A stretch of DNA of 64,000 bases from Rhinopomastus cyanomelas (Eukaryota; Chordata; Aves; Bucerotiformes; Rhinopomastidae), in the NCBI GenBank assembly GCA_013400115.1, contig VXBP01005577.1, positions 1-64,000 of the forward strand. The letters are read 5' to 3'. The notes beneath the pieces were generated by a model, which searched no databases, had not been told where the DNA came from, and saw only the letters and a program-made list of their open reading frames with translations. A program made the position numbers and the translations under genes. Shown here in pieces: positions 21,960-32,218 of this stretch. Every line of letters begins with the position of its first letter. The stretch's first letter is position 1.

Positions 21960-22110
21960 CATAAATAGCTGGAATTAGGGAATTTGAAATTGTGAGTGTC
22001 TCTAATTATCTCTAATCATAGGATCACTATAATTAGCAGGATGCTGCTTCTCTCCTATTTTTCAAGGAACAGAGATCCTCTCTTTTAACAAAAACAGATT
22101 TGTACTGCGG
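21960..22110. promoter_or_regulatory. AT-rich block with homeodomain-type sites (candidate conserved element)
   Basis: ATAAATAGCTGGAATTAGGG, TCTCTAATTATCTCTAATC and CACTATAATTAGCAGG give four TAATTA/TAATC-type cores within about 80 bp. It lies in C1orf94 intron 1, about 5.7 kb upstream of CSMD2 exon 1. Confidence 0.35.
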
Positions 22111-22563
22111 GTATGGGAATAGGAAATTGTTAGGCTGAGCGCGTCTGAATTCGTACAACTGCTACCCCGTTGTTGAGTGGGATTCGTGTCTCTGGTGGCC
22201 TCTGCAGCTTTCTGCTCTGGTAACGGGTGTCCTGCTCCGCTCTGTGATTGTAGATGAGCGTTGGGGTGACTGGGGGGTGAGTGGACTAGAGCTGGTGCGA
22301 GTTAGGCTGGTTTTGCTGCAGCAGACCTGGGGCTGAAGACCAGGCTTATTTTCCTTTTAAGAGTAGAATGTCTTAATAAAGAGTAATGAGACGTTGTGAG
22401 GGGTTGAGGCTGTTCATAGCTCTTTGCTGACTTTCCCTAGGCTTTTGGCTAACTGAAATTCTGCTCATTCCAAAGATAAGTAAGGCTGGACCTACTGCCA
22501 TGGGCAACTCGATGGGCTCCACTCTTGGGTTCCCTCTTCCTGCCTTTATTCTGGAGACTTGAG

Positions 22564-22614
22564 ATCACAGAACATTAGGGATTGGAAGGGACCTCGAAAG
22601 ATCATCTAGTCCAG
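22564..22614 (-). mobile_element. CR1 group A tail, 51 bp
   Basis: GATCACAGAACATTAGGGAT to CATCTAGTCCAG. Among the shortest CR1 fragments here. Confidence 0.75.
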
Positions 22615-22625
22615 TTTGGCTAGGA

Positions 22626-22952
22626 TGTGGAGAAGAGAGATGGAACGGGACCCTTGATAAATTTCCTGGATTTCCACCTGGAAGGGTTAAGCTTTTCCCA
22701 CTCCCTACCTCCATAACTTCATCTGGACAACTCTTTCCTCACCTATTGAGTTAAATCAGATTTTAATGATGACAGAACACCTCCACACCCTCAATGAGTT
22801 GGACTAGAAGAGGGAGGAGCCAGGACCCCTGCTAAAATTCCTGGCTTTCCAGCTGGCAGGGTTAAGCTTTTCCCGTTCCCTACCTCCATAACTTCATCTG
22901 GACAACTCCTTCCTCACCTGTTAACTTAAATGGGGTTTTTAATGATGCCAGG
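22626..22952. repeat. Imperfect tandem duplication, 175-bp period, non-CR1
   Basis: GGGTTAAGCTTTTCCC begins at 22684 and again at 22859. The shared block runs from about GACCC(T/C)TG at 22649/22824 to TTTTAATGATG at about 22770/22945, and includes ACCTCCATAACTTCATCTGG in both copies. It matches none of the CR1 groups. The unit itself is not identified. Confidence 0.75.
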
Positions 22953-23554
22953 AGTGTGTGCACAGCTGTGGGCAGGGCGGCGGGGCGCTCTGTGGCCGCG
23001 TGCTGAGGGCGGCTGCCCGTGAGTTGTCTGTTCTGGGAGCTGGCAGTAAGTACCCTCTTACTCTGAAGAGCCTGCTTCCCTCTTGCTGCTGTTTGTCTTG
23101 TGCAAGATGATTTGGCATCGTTTTCCCCCTGTGCTAAATCCAGCTTTTCTTTGTGCAGATCAGCTGTTGACATGAGCTTCCCTGTAACACGTGAATTGCC
23201 GATGTTGCTCCTTGAATGCAGCTTTCACTCCTCCCTGTAAATATTTTGATGTGTGTGTGGCTTTTATTTCCCCTTTCCATGTGGTGTTGCAGCTGCTTGT
23301 AGCGCCTCAGCGTTTGGGGTAGTGGGCCTGCACGGGGCACACGTTGGTTTTGTGTGGTTTTCTGCTCCCCCCAAAGAAAACTGGTTACAGAGGGGGAAAC
23401 TGGCCTCGTTAGGAGGCTGTCGGACGGCGATCGATGTGCCCTGGGCTATCTGAGCAGAGCGGAGCAGAGACGTTCAGTTGGGAGAGGTCTAAAGAAAGGA
23501 AGGGAGGCAGGAGCCTTTTCCCATGGAGCTTGGGCAGCTCCTGAAGTGACTTAC

Positions 23555-23784
23555 ATGTACTGGGAGATGGTGGGATCTTCTGGGAGGGTCTCAGCCAGGT
23601 GTGGGCAGAGGGAGTGGTGCAGCTCTGGGGGCTGCGGCTCCTCAGACAGCTGTTGGGCCCGTTGCCAGATCTTGTAGCAGACCCTGTCCAGGCTGTCCTC
23701 GGGAGTGTTGCTGTGGATCCAGATGCGCCGAGGAAAAGGTCCCAGTGGGAATGGTCCATCAGGAGAGGCCTTTCCAGGGGGCAT
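23555..23784 (-). CDS. C1orf94: C1orf94-like gene, coding exon 1
   Basis: ATG at 23784 (A at -3) lies 11 codons after an in-frame TAG (23818-23820), so it is the first possible start in the frame. The exon has 76 codons and two bases (AT), then a perfect donor, ACAT|GTAAGT (GT at 23554-23553). Near residues 14-40 the peptide reads L-G-P-F-P-R-R-I-W-I-H, then T-P-E-D-S-L-D, then I-W-Q-R-A-Q. This matches the N-terminal signature I remember for human C1orf94 (LGPFPRxIWIH..TPxDSLD..C..IW.R.Q). The protein has no established biochemical function and no recognised enzymatic domain. It is reported as testis-enriched and often appears in protein-interaction screens. The gene points away from CSMD2, as in human. 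Untranslated exons further upstream cannot be excluded. Confidence 0.8.
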
Positions 23785-24593
23785 CTTGCAGCCTCTTGAC
23801 CCATCACCAACAGACTCCTACTGAAACAGAGCCATGGCAACTGCAGAACCCTGGGCTCTGGCTGCTGCTGGGGAGGGTTCCAGCTGCAAATACCCCACCA
23901 GGAGGGGTGGATGTGGCACTGTGGTGACCTTCTGCAGGCTTGAGAGCATTTTCAGACATGAATTTGTCTGCCAGTCTTCAGCATTCAACTGCTTCTGCCT
24001 TCCTGTACCTGAGCTCACGGGTCTGGTGCTCACCGAGCCCTGTCAAGTGCACAGAGAACATCCCTGTGGTTCTTTTCCCTTCTACATCCCTGTGGTCCTT
24101 TTCCCTTCTCTTACCCTCAGTCCCTCATCTTAGCCTCTGATGTGAGATGCAGAGCAGAAGCTTTGTGTGAGGGAAGGTGGCAGTGGGTGTCCTGCTGCGT
24201 TTGCTGTTCTTTGGGCGCAGCCCAGAGAAGGAGCAGCATCCCTGCCTGAAATGTGTCCCTGCAACTCTTCAGAGCCCTCTCCACACCCCCTGTGTTGCAC
24301 ACAAGTCTGCTCTCAGAGACAGGAGGAGGAAGGATGAATTTGGACTTGTTGCCTGGTTTATCTGGGCTCAAAGGGCTGCAGCAGCTGGTACCTGTGCCCC
24401 TCTGATGGAGGGGGAGAGTGTCTTCAGCCATCTTGCAAACCCTTCCACTGACCTGGAGGAAAAACTGGTGCTTGGTTTGGAGACTTGTGTGTTGCTTCAG
24501 AACTGTGCTTTGGGTGCTGATGTCTTTTCAGTGCCCGCTGTGGCTGCTAGGGTGTTGGGCTAGAAACCTGCATCTGGAAGGGACTGGAATGGC
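23785..24593. other. Intergenic start of the C1orf94-CSMD2 interval; small direct repeat
   Basis: It may hold the C1orf94 5' leader, on the minus strand. At 24058-24117, CATCCCTGTGGT(T/C)CTTTTCCC occurs twice with a period of about 27 bp. Confidence 0.4.
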
Positions 24594-24987
24594 TTCCTGC
24601 TGAGGAAAGGCTGAGGGAGCTGGGGCTCTGAGCTCGGAAACAAGGAGAATGAGGGGTGGACTCATTGATGTTGATCAATGTGGAAAGGGCAGATGTCAGG
24701 AGGATGGAGCCAGGCTCTGCTCAGGGGCACCCAGTGACAGGACAGGGGGAAGCGGGCGTGAGCTGGGGCGGAGGAGGTTCCCCATCAGGGTGAGAAGGAC
24801 CTTGTTGGCAGTGAGGGTGCCAGAGCCCTGGCAGGGGCTGTCCAGGGGTTGTGGAGTCTCCTTCTCTGGAGAAGTTTCAAACCCTCCTGGGCTGTTCCTG
24901 TGCAACTGGATCTAGGGGATCCTGCTGTGTCGGGGGGACTGGACTGGATGTTCTTTCGAGGTCCCTTCCAATCCCTAATGTTCTGTG
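24594..24987 (+). mobile_element. CR1 group A, 3' end
   Basis: TTCCTGCTGAGGAAAGGCTG to CTAATGTTCTGTGCTT. Slightly more divergent than other A copies (GGGGCGGAGGAGG, GGGTGAGAAGGACC). Confidence 0.87.
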
Positions 24988-25343
24988 CTTGTCATCTCAA
25001 AATACAGTATTTAAATGTAAGATCTACAAACCCTGAGATGCACCAGCTGAGTATTGAATTCCTTACACCCCAGGTCATCACACTGCACACGGAGAGATCT
25101 TGGCTCTGATCTTATCTCCTTCCAGATAATCCAGAACTGGCCTCTTCTGCAATCAAAGTTAAATAGGGACCACAGTTTCTTGCTAATGGAGATGTTATTC
25201 ATGGCTATCTCTGAACTCGTGGGCATGCCTGGACAAATGATCTTTTCCCCCCACCCCGATAGCGATAGGATGTAGTTAGAGCATAAATGGAATTGCCTGG
25301 CACTTAGTACAGAGCTTTGGGGGGTTCCCCTGAAACCAAATGA

Positions 25344-25577
25344 CAGCACATCAGGGATTGCAAGGGACTTCAAAAGATCAGCCAGTCCAGTCCCCCTGAC
25401 ACAGCAGGATCCCCCAGATCTAGTCACACAGGAACAGTCTAGGTGGGTGTGAAATATCTCCAGAGAAGGAGACTCCACAACCCCCCTGGGCAGCCCCTGC
25501 CAGGGCTCTGGCACCCTCCCTGGGAAGAAGGACCTTCTCACACTGATGGGGAACCTCCTCTGCTCCAGCTCACACCG
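25344..25577 (-). mobile_element. CR1 group A, left arm of an inverted pair
   Basis: GCACATCAGGGATTGCAAGG to CCTCTGCTCCAGCTCACACC. Confidence 0.85.
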
Positions 25578-25626
25578 TTCCACTGGAGACAGTGGAATAT
25601 GGATAAAGAATGTAATGGAATATGGC

Positions 25627-25766
25627 ACTGGCAGAGGCTGCCCAGGGGGGTTGTGGAGTCTTCTTCTCTGGAGACATTTCAAACCTGCAGGAGCCGTGTT
25701 CCAGGGGATTGGACTGGATGGTCTTTCGAGGTCCTTTTCAGTCCCTAATGTTCTGCTTCTGTGATA
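25627..25766 (+). mobile_element. CR1 group A, right arm of an inverted pair
   Basis: GCACTGGCAGAGGCTGCCC to CTAATGTTCTGCTTCTGTG. With the left arm it makes an inverted repeat separated by about 50 bp, in which GTGGAATATGG- and AATGGAATATGG-like words also recur. Confidence 0.83.
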
Positions 25767-27388
25767 CACATCAAGTTGGGATCGTGGCTCCTCGGTGACT
25801 TGATGATGCCCACAGCTTGTTCGTGGTGCAGGGTTGCTGGGGTCTGGCTCAGCCCATAGTCAGCTGGTGTGCAGCCACCGAGTCCCATCTTCTACTGAGC
25901 AGATGCTGGTCTGGAGGAGGGCGCTGCTTTGGGGCGACTGTAGTGTGCGAGGGAGCTGAGCAGTGCCCAGTTCTCTGGTCCTCCTGCCACTGGACTGGTG
26001 CCTTTGAACAATCAGGTCTGTTGGAATAGGATGCTGCAGTTTGAACAGACATAAAGCCGCTCTTTCATGTACCAGCCCTGGTTGCCTGGGCTCTTGGCAT
26101 CGCTTCCCGCTGTGGGCAGAGGAAGGATTGAAATGCAGGAGGGGACACGGCGAGGGAGAGGGAGCAAGTGAGAACGAGGATTGATTTGAGGGTGGAGGGA
26201 CAGATTTTGCAAGCCCTCGACATAATTTGTTGTGTAGCTGTCAAATAAGCTCATTCAAGGCAACCGGAACAAGACTGAAGAAGGGGGTTTTGCAGCAAGA
26301 AACTGCAGCAAATGCAAAACACTCAGGCAGGGGGATGGGAGGCGACTCGAGCCGCTCCTGGGGCTGGGGCGTGTGGGGAGGGGGACGGAGCGAGCAGCCC
26401 CATCCCACCCACTGCCTTCCCGGGGCGGCCAGGGGAGGGGGAGGAAAGCCCTAAGGAAGGGCTGGAGAGGAGGATGTCGGGCGGGTCCAGCGCCAGGAGC
26501 CGGGCTGAGGGGCTGCTCTGAGCTGTCAGACCCGAAGGGAAACGAGGGAGTAGGTTCTTTCCCGGGGGATATTCAAAGGTGTCTCTTTTTTCCTCCGTTT
26601 TTTAAGCTGTGGTGTCACGTTCAGGTTATTTTTCCTGTCCACAGGCTGAGCGTCACTACCGAGATAATTAAGTTCCCAAATGGACTGCGTTATCCCCCCA
26701 TCTCGCATGCGGCTGCGGGGACAGACGTTCCAAGAGATGCTAAAAATAAATACAAATAAGGGATAAGGGTGCCGAGATGCCCCTTTGCCAGCCCTGCCGC
26801 GGGGCACCGGGGCAGCCTCCAGGGTCTCTGCTGTTTTCTGGACTGGCACAGCCTCTCCCATCTTCCCCAGGACCAGTGCCAGGCTGTGGCTCTGTTGCTG
26901 GGATCGGTGCTGCGAGGTGCTGTGTTTGCCATCTCCCTTGTGTTTGTGACCAAACTGGCTTTATCACGGGAATGGTGTGAATGTCATCAAGTTGTTGAGA
27001 GGTGCAGAGAAGGGCCGGGGTGTTCCAGGGGCTGACCAGATGTCTTCACAGCAGAGATGCTGCCTGGGTGTCTCTCTTCCATATCGATGCTCCCTGCAAA
27101 ATGTGGTGGTGGTGGTGGGGGGGTTGTAGGACTTACTCCTATAAAAAACCACCCCAACCCTGTAGTGTCTTAAAAATAAATCCAGTGCTGGAGCATAATT
27201 AGCAGCTTCTTGGTTCTGGTGGGAGGGATGTGTTGGGTTTGGGGGAGCAAACCCGAGGCAGAGCTATCTGGTGGCTGCTCGGCAGCCCCTCGCCACAACG
27301 CCCGCTGCCCTCTCCTCCCTTCCCCAGCGATTAGCGCAGATGAGAACAAAGATAAGGGGAATGATTAATCAACTGGCTAATAAAAAAG
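25767..27388. other. CSMD2 upstream region, repeat-free
   Basis: No coding exon recognised and no CR1 for about 1.6 kb before the TATA box. 26655-26765 is AT-rich within a GC-rich setting. GTGGTGGTGGTGGGGGGG at about 27105 is a short triplet run. Confidence 0.4.
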
Positions 27389-27395
27389 TATAAAT
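27389..27395 (+). promoter_or_regulatory. TATA box of the presumed CSMD2 promoter
   Basis: TATAAAT inside AAAAAAGTATAAATCCCTGG, followed about 25-30 bp later by a CCGCCGCCGCCGAGG GC-rich stretch where transcription would be expected to begin (about 27415-27425). That gives a 5' leader of about 360 nt before ATG 27779. No transcript evidence is available. Confidence 0.55.
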
Positions 27396-27552
27396 CCCTG
27401 GAGACTGTGCGCTGCCCCCGCCGCCGCCGAGGAGCTGGCTCGGAGACAGGCACCGGGAGGGACGAGCCAGCCCTCTGCTTTCCTCTGCCTCTCCTCTCCC
27501 CGAGCTGCTGCCACACTTGGTTCATTCCAGCTGCAGAAGCTCAGAGCCTTCC

Positions 27553-27777
27553 ATGCGGTGGGATTTTTTTCTTCCTGGGCTGAAAAAAATTCCACTAAAC
27601 CCCCGAATCCCGAGCCTGACCTGCTTTTTTATTTCCTCCCCCCCCACCTTTCCTTTCTCCTCCTCATCCAGCCGAACCGAGGACTATCCCAATCGCAGAG
27701 ACGAAGAAGAAGAAAGGGGGGGAAACCCAAACCCAGCCAGCAAGCCCGCAGCACGCCCCGTTCCTGCTGCCCTTTGA
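27553..27777 (+). other. Upstream ORF in the CSMD2 leader, 74 codons, stop abuts the main start
   Basis: ATG at 27553 in a weak context (T at -3, C at +4) opens a frame that runs to TGA at 27775-27777. A single C separates it from the CSMD2 ATG at 27779. The frame differs from that of CSMD2. The peptide is low-complexity (Pro/Ser/Phe-rich, then Glu/Arg-rich) and resembles nothing I know, so any role would be translational control rather than a product. It is real only if transcription starts upstream of 27553 and the leader is unspliced. Confidence 0.4.
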
Positions 27778-27778
27778 C

Positions 27779-27935
27779 ATGCAACCTGCCTGGGGATGGG
27801 ACACGCCGGGATGCTGCTGCGGCTTCGGGAGGAACTGGGGGCAGCTGGGCGTCTTGGCTCTCATGACGGTGGAAGTGAGCTCCTGGAGCCGGGTGCTGCT
27901 GCTCTCCGTGGGGCTGCTGGCTGTCTCGGTGACTG
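27779..27935 (+). CDS. CSMD2: CSMD2 coding exon 1 (start codon and signal peptide)
   Basis: First coding exon of a CUB and Sushi multiple domains protein: 52 codons plus one base, then a consensus donor (GACTG|GTAAGTG, GT at 27936). The reading starts at ATG 27779, with G at -3. Residues 1-28 are Gly/Cys/Trp-rich and not signal-like. Residues 29-52 form a classical signal peptide: a short polar start, the hydrophobic core VLLLSVGLLAVSV at about 37-49, then a small-residue cleavage region continuing into exon 2 as T-G/A-Q-N-C. The single leftover G pairs with the two leading bases of exon 2 (CT) to give Ala, so the phases agree. CSMD proteins are very large type I membrane proteins with alternating CUB and Sushi domains. 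CSMD2 is mainly neuronal and is linked to synapse and dendrite maintenance. The choice of CSMD2 over CSMD1 or CSMD3 rests on exon 2 and on the neighbouring C1orf94 gene. Confidence 0.87.
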
Positions 27936-28260
27936 GTAAGTGTCATGGAGAGAGCTGGCAACTTTGGGAGCCTTTTCCTTCTGGCTCCTCGGATGAAAAG
28001 GAGCAGCGTTCCCCCTCTTTGGGGAGCGGGTGAGGCTGACCCTGTGTGTGTCTGTGCCATGTACTTGTGTGTCAGCACCCGCTTCCCTGCGGGCTTCCAT
28101 GAGGAGGGGGTTTTCTTCAGCCCTCTGGGGCTCTGTATGTGAGAGAGTTTCCCCCCGCGTCCTCGGGGAGCGACGATTTTGAAGCGGTGGGGCAGGAGGA
28201 GGGGGTTTTATTCGATCCCATTCCCCCCTTCCTCCGCTCGGTGGGGTCCTTTGTGCACAG

Positions 28261-30221
28261 TTGCTCTGCGATAACGTAAGATGACTGTGAAAAATGCCAT
28301 CGTGGTTTCTCCCTCTGCCTTCCCTTTGCATCTTAATTCAATGTCTCACCACCCTGGGCTGGGCGAAGCAGATCTAGGGTGCCTTGCACGGGGATGGACG
28401 CTCCGAGCCCTCCTGCCTTGATGTGTCTCCCACATAGGAGCCCTGTGGCCTCGGCGGCATGTCTTTAGTGTGAATTACGTGTTTGTTGACTTCAGACAGC
28501 CCAAGACTTGAATTTGGGGGGAGCTTGCTCGTGTCTCCTCCTTAGCTCAGCGGCTGCCCTTGTAGCAAGAGCTTATCTAAGGACCGGCGTTTATTTCTGG
28601 GATAAACAGCAAATATTTAGGAATTGTCCTTCTGTGTGTAGGAGGAGGAAGGGTGGGAGAGGCGAGCTCTTGGCACCGTCTTCTCCCAGCGCTGTGCAGT
28701 GTCTGATTTCCAAGAGTTTCCAAGTAACATGGGGCTCGTCTGCAGTTTCTGAGGCTGAGGAGCGTGTGTGTGTGTGTGGTGGTGGGTAGGGAAGCCGCCC
28801 AGGGCTCGGCTTTGGGGGCTGCTTTTTGGCTGAACTTTCTCTGGAACGCGGCACTGCTCCTCTTTTGTGAGGCAGATGGAATCTAACGAGATCAGAAAGA
28901 GAACTAACTGCTCCTCCTGGGTGCTCCTGCAGTCGACCTGAGAGTTTGGCTAGCTGGGAGCATCTATTAGGGGAGGGTGTGAAACCACCCGACGAACCCC
29001 TAAGCCTTACCCAGGGACGAGTATTTGTTTTGGGGAACATCCTTTCTCGCGTTGGCAGGAGCGTTTAGCCTGCACATGAAATGAAAGCTTTCCAGCAGCT
29101 TCTCTTGGGTGTTTCTGATCCAAGTAGACAGGTGTGCAGGCACCTAAATGCATTATTTACTCTCTCAGGGCTTTGCAGCTGCATTTTTTCTGTCTGTAGC
29201 TTGCTCATACCAGACCTCCCAGGCTTCTCTCTACCTGCTTGGTCAGTGTTCAGTCCTTGTCAGGCCCCTGGCTCCCTTCTCCCTGCGTTTAGAGTGCTGG
29301 TTGTTCTGGATCCTTCACCCAGGGGTTGGTGCTTGGTGGTTCTCTTTGGGAGGAACAGACCCGCAGAAGGCGCTTAGCCCTCAGCTGGGTTTGTTGGCAG
29401 TGGAGCTGGAGGCATTGCTCAGCACCTTCTCCTTCCTCACTCCTCTTTCTGAGCAAATCCTGCAACCCCAGGAAGGATGTTTTCGTCGAAGCAAGATGCT
29501 GACTTAGAGCTCGGGGGCTGGATATCCTGGATGCAGGGCTGGCCGGGGAGTGGATGCATCTGCAGAGCCCGCGGTGGGGTTACGCTCTCAGGCCGGGCTG
29601 CGCTGGGACTTCTAGCGCCTTGGCTGAGCAAACCCTGAACCTCTGGGAGCAGAGTTCCGAGGGGCTCCGGCTCTAACCTCGCCTGCGGTCGGGGTCTGCG
29701 TGGGCAGCAGTACCCACGAGTTCCCGTAGTGTGGCAGCAGAGCTGTTCGTGTAGAGCTGCCTCTCGGTAGCTCTGGTCACCTTAATGATGAAAAAGGAGC
29801 CAAGCGCCGCTCGTAGCCGGTCAGCTGGGCTGTGGCAGAGCTCCCGTTGCCCAGGAATGACCTAGAAGATGGCACAAAGCCTGGCTGCTCTTCCCGTGCT
29901 GCTGTAGGGACAAACACCCCGTGCTCCTAAGGCCCTGTTGTCAGGGGGTCTGATAGCACCAGTTACTCACCGCTTTGCTACTCAGCGTTTTGTGGTGTGC
30001 TCGGCTGTGGCAGGATCCTCCAGCTTGGAACCTGGCCTGCAACCCACCTGCATTTTCTTTCCTTGATGGAAAGTAGGTGTTGGCAGAGGTTTCCCCGACG
30101 AGCGGAGGAGCAGGGAGCTGTTGACATGTTTTGCTCTACGTTGTAAATCACCCCGGTGTTCTGCTTTGCCCTGAATCGCCGCAGGATGAAGAGCAGTTCA
30201 GGACTGCTCGCTCTGCCGTAG
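28261..30221. other. Unique part of CSMD2 intron 1, 5' end
   Basis: Includes a short GT run at about 28763-28777. No exon and no CR1. Frames at 28591-29040 (minus) and 29081-29507 (plus) are chance open frames. Confidence 0.35.
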
Positions 30222-30288
30222 GGGAGGGCTTGGGGGTTGGACTTGGATGGTCTTTCAAGGTCCATTCCAACCCCTAATGTCCTGTGAA
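30222..30288 (+). mobile_element. CR1 group A tail, very short
   Basis: GGTTGGACTTGGATGGTCTT to CCCCTAATGTCCTGTG. Confidence 0.7.
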
Positions 30289-31896
30289 ACACTCAGTGAG
30301 GCTGTGGGGGGTTTTCGTGAGGGATAAGGGGGGACAGTGTTAGCTCTGAAGTAGGTAGTTGGGTGGTTTCTACAAGAGGGAGAGCAGTGAGTAGCCAGCA
30401 GCCTGATGAATTTGATTGTGGTTTGTGGTGAGTCTACAGTGTTTTACGGCAACGACAGAGCGTATCGCTTCGATCAGGATCCTCCCGTTGCTACAGCAGT
30501 GCTGGGTGGGATGAATGACTCCGTGGACTCGTTCACGTCTTGCTTTTGCCTTGTGTTGCTGAAGGCAGTCGCTTGTGGACGACACTGAGAATGTTTAGAG
30601 GCTACAGCTCTTGTGCTTGGGATCAGCCTGGCTTTGAGAGCACCGAAGGCATCTCACTGCTCTGCCCACCTCCTGGTCCTTGTGGCTGGTAGAGAGGGTT
30701 TGTGATCTGATCCACAGGTTTTCAGCACTTCACTGGGTCCACAGGTGATCCTCAGCTGGGTGGGAATAGGGCCCGATCCTTCCCTCTCCATATGTCTCTA
30801 TAGATGGGGCTGGGTTTGGCTGGAGCTCAGGAGTGGGGTGTCTTAGCTCAGCTCACTGGTGTGCATGCTTGAATTGTCAGTGAGGAGCCTCCAGATTCCT
30901 CCGGGGAAGTCCGGAGGGATGGGCTGGGGCAGAGGAGCCTTGGTCAGGATGCTGCTGCACAGTACTGAGGGCTGTACTTCAAGCCACTGACACGGGGGCA
31001 CCGCAGTCAAACGGCTCCGCTTCTGCTTCCCCCTCCGTTCGGGAGTCCGTCACTCGGGGTGCGGGAGCCGTTGCTGTTCTGCTGTCTTCTGTTCCTGATC
31101 CTTTTTGTCACGGCCTCTCGGCGCTGCCGTGGAACATGGAAGCTCTGGCTTTCCTTGCCACGGAGCTCAGGCCCTGTCACGTCTGATCCCTCCCGGGGAG
31201 ACTTTGCATTCAGCTGCCCGCAGCGGTACCGAGGTGCTGTCTGCTCCGCTGAGCCGCCGTGGCTGCCTTCCAGTTGTCTGGGACTGTGTGTCAGAAGGCA
31301 GCGCCTGTCGGAGCGGGCGCAGGGGGTGTGATCCAGGCCGGCTGTGCGAGACCCCAGGGGGCTTGCTTTAGGACTTGCAGTGGTCAGGCTGTTGATGAGG
31401 CGGTTGTGTGCAGCATCCCTGCTGCGGAGAGAGCGGTGTCCTGTGCAGGAGCCACTGTGACTTAGTAAATCCGCTTCCAGGGATGAGTGAAGAGTAATTC
31501 CTCGCTCGCTTTACCACGGTTTGCACCAGCACTACAGGGGTTTGCGCTGCTGAATTGCTCTCTGGCACTTGCTGCCTGGCTCTGGATCCTGAAGGGCTGC
31601 TTTTCCTCTGAGATGCTGGATTTCACAGCTGTTCTTGAGCTCCTGCTGCTGCTCCCCAACTCCTACTTCAACCTGACTGGGGTCTTGATGAGAGGAGAGT
31701 ACTAGGGGAGAGGGGAGTACTGGCGGCTGGATGGGTTTGGCAGAGAGGTCTTACAGCCTGGTCTGCACGTGACTGATGTAACAGCCAGCCAGGGCCATAC
31801 AGTGCTTGTGCAGAGTGGGCTGGAGGGCGAGTCTTGTTTCTGCTGCTTCCATCAAGTGATGGGAAGGATTCGTAGTTGTTTGGCTACGCAAGTAGA
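30289..31896. other. Unique sequence in CSMD2 intron 1
   Basis: Nothing recognised beyond chance open frames. GC-rich and CpG-containing at 31000-31330. Confidence 0.3.
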
Positions 31897-32218
31897 TCAG
31901 AATCTTCCTGGCTGGCAAGGACCTCCAGGACCATCGAGTCCAGCTTTTGTCCCAACAGCTCCCTAACCCCCAGACCATGGCCTCAAGTGCTCTAGCTGCT
32001 CAGCTTTTAAACCCCTCCAGGGGTGGGGACTCCAGCACCTCCCTGGGCAGCCTGTTCCAGTGCCCAACCACTCTCTCAGGAAATAACTTCTTCCAAAGAT
32101 CCAATCTGAACCTCCCCTGATCCAACTTGAGGCCATTTCTCTTCTACCAAGTTTCTGATGGTAGGATGAAGAGACCAGCACCAGCCTCGCTCCAACCTCC
32201 TTTCAGGTAGCTGTAGAT
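31897..32218 (-). mobile_element. CR1 group D, 3' end, antisense
   Basis: AGATCAGAATCTTCCTGGC, then TTTTAAACCCCTCCAGGGG, to CCTTTCAGGTAGCTGTAG. Confidence 0.87.

Larger units (their letters stand above)
17049..23554 (-). other. Introns and downstream flank of the C1orf94-like gene
   Basis: Intron 1 (21609-23554) holds a CR1 tail, a 175-bp tandem duplication and the AT-rich block at 21960-22110. Intron 2 (19985-21189) holds a tail-to-tail CR1 pair. Intron 3 (18281-19892) holds a long antisense CR1. Intron 4 (18082-18205) is only 124 bp long. Below 17788 there is CR1 DNA, and I saw no clear polyadenylation signal. Confidence 0.55.
26290..28260. promoter_or_regulatory. GC/CpG-rich promoter region around CSMD2 exon 1
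   Basis: CpG dinucleotides are visibly denser here than in the flanking DNA (for example 26340-26530, 26690-26900, 27410-27500 and 27700-27900), with GGGGCGG-like and CCGCCG runs. Inside it, 26655-26765 is an AT-rich block (GAGATAATTAAG, GCTAAAAATAAATAC) and 27340-27390 carries GATAAGG and TTAATCA motifs. No CR1 copy lies in this interval, which fits selection against insertion at a promoter. Confidence 0.5.

Noticed and set aside
25011..25769. A 252-residue minus-strand open frame
   Set aside because: About half of it is antisense or sense CR1 translation (the RVPEPWQGLPRG phrase seen in every group A copy), so it is not a gene.
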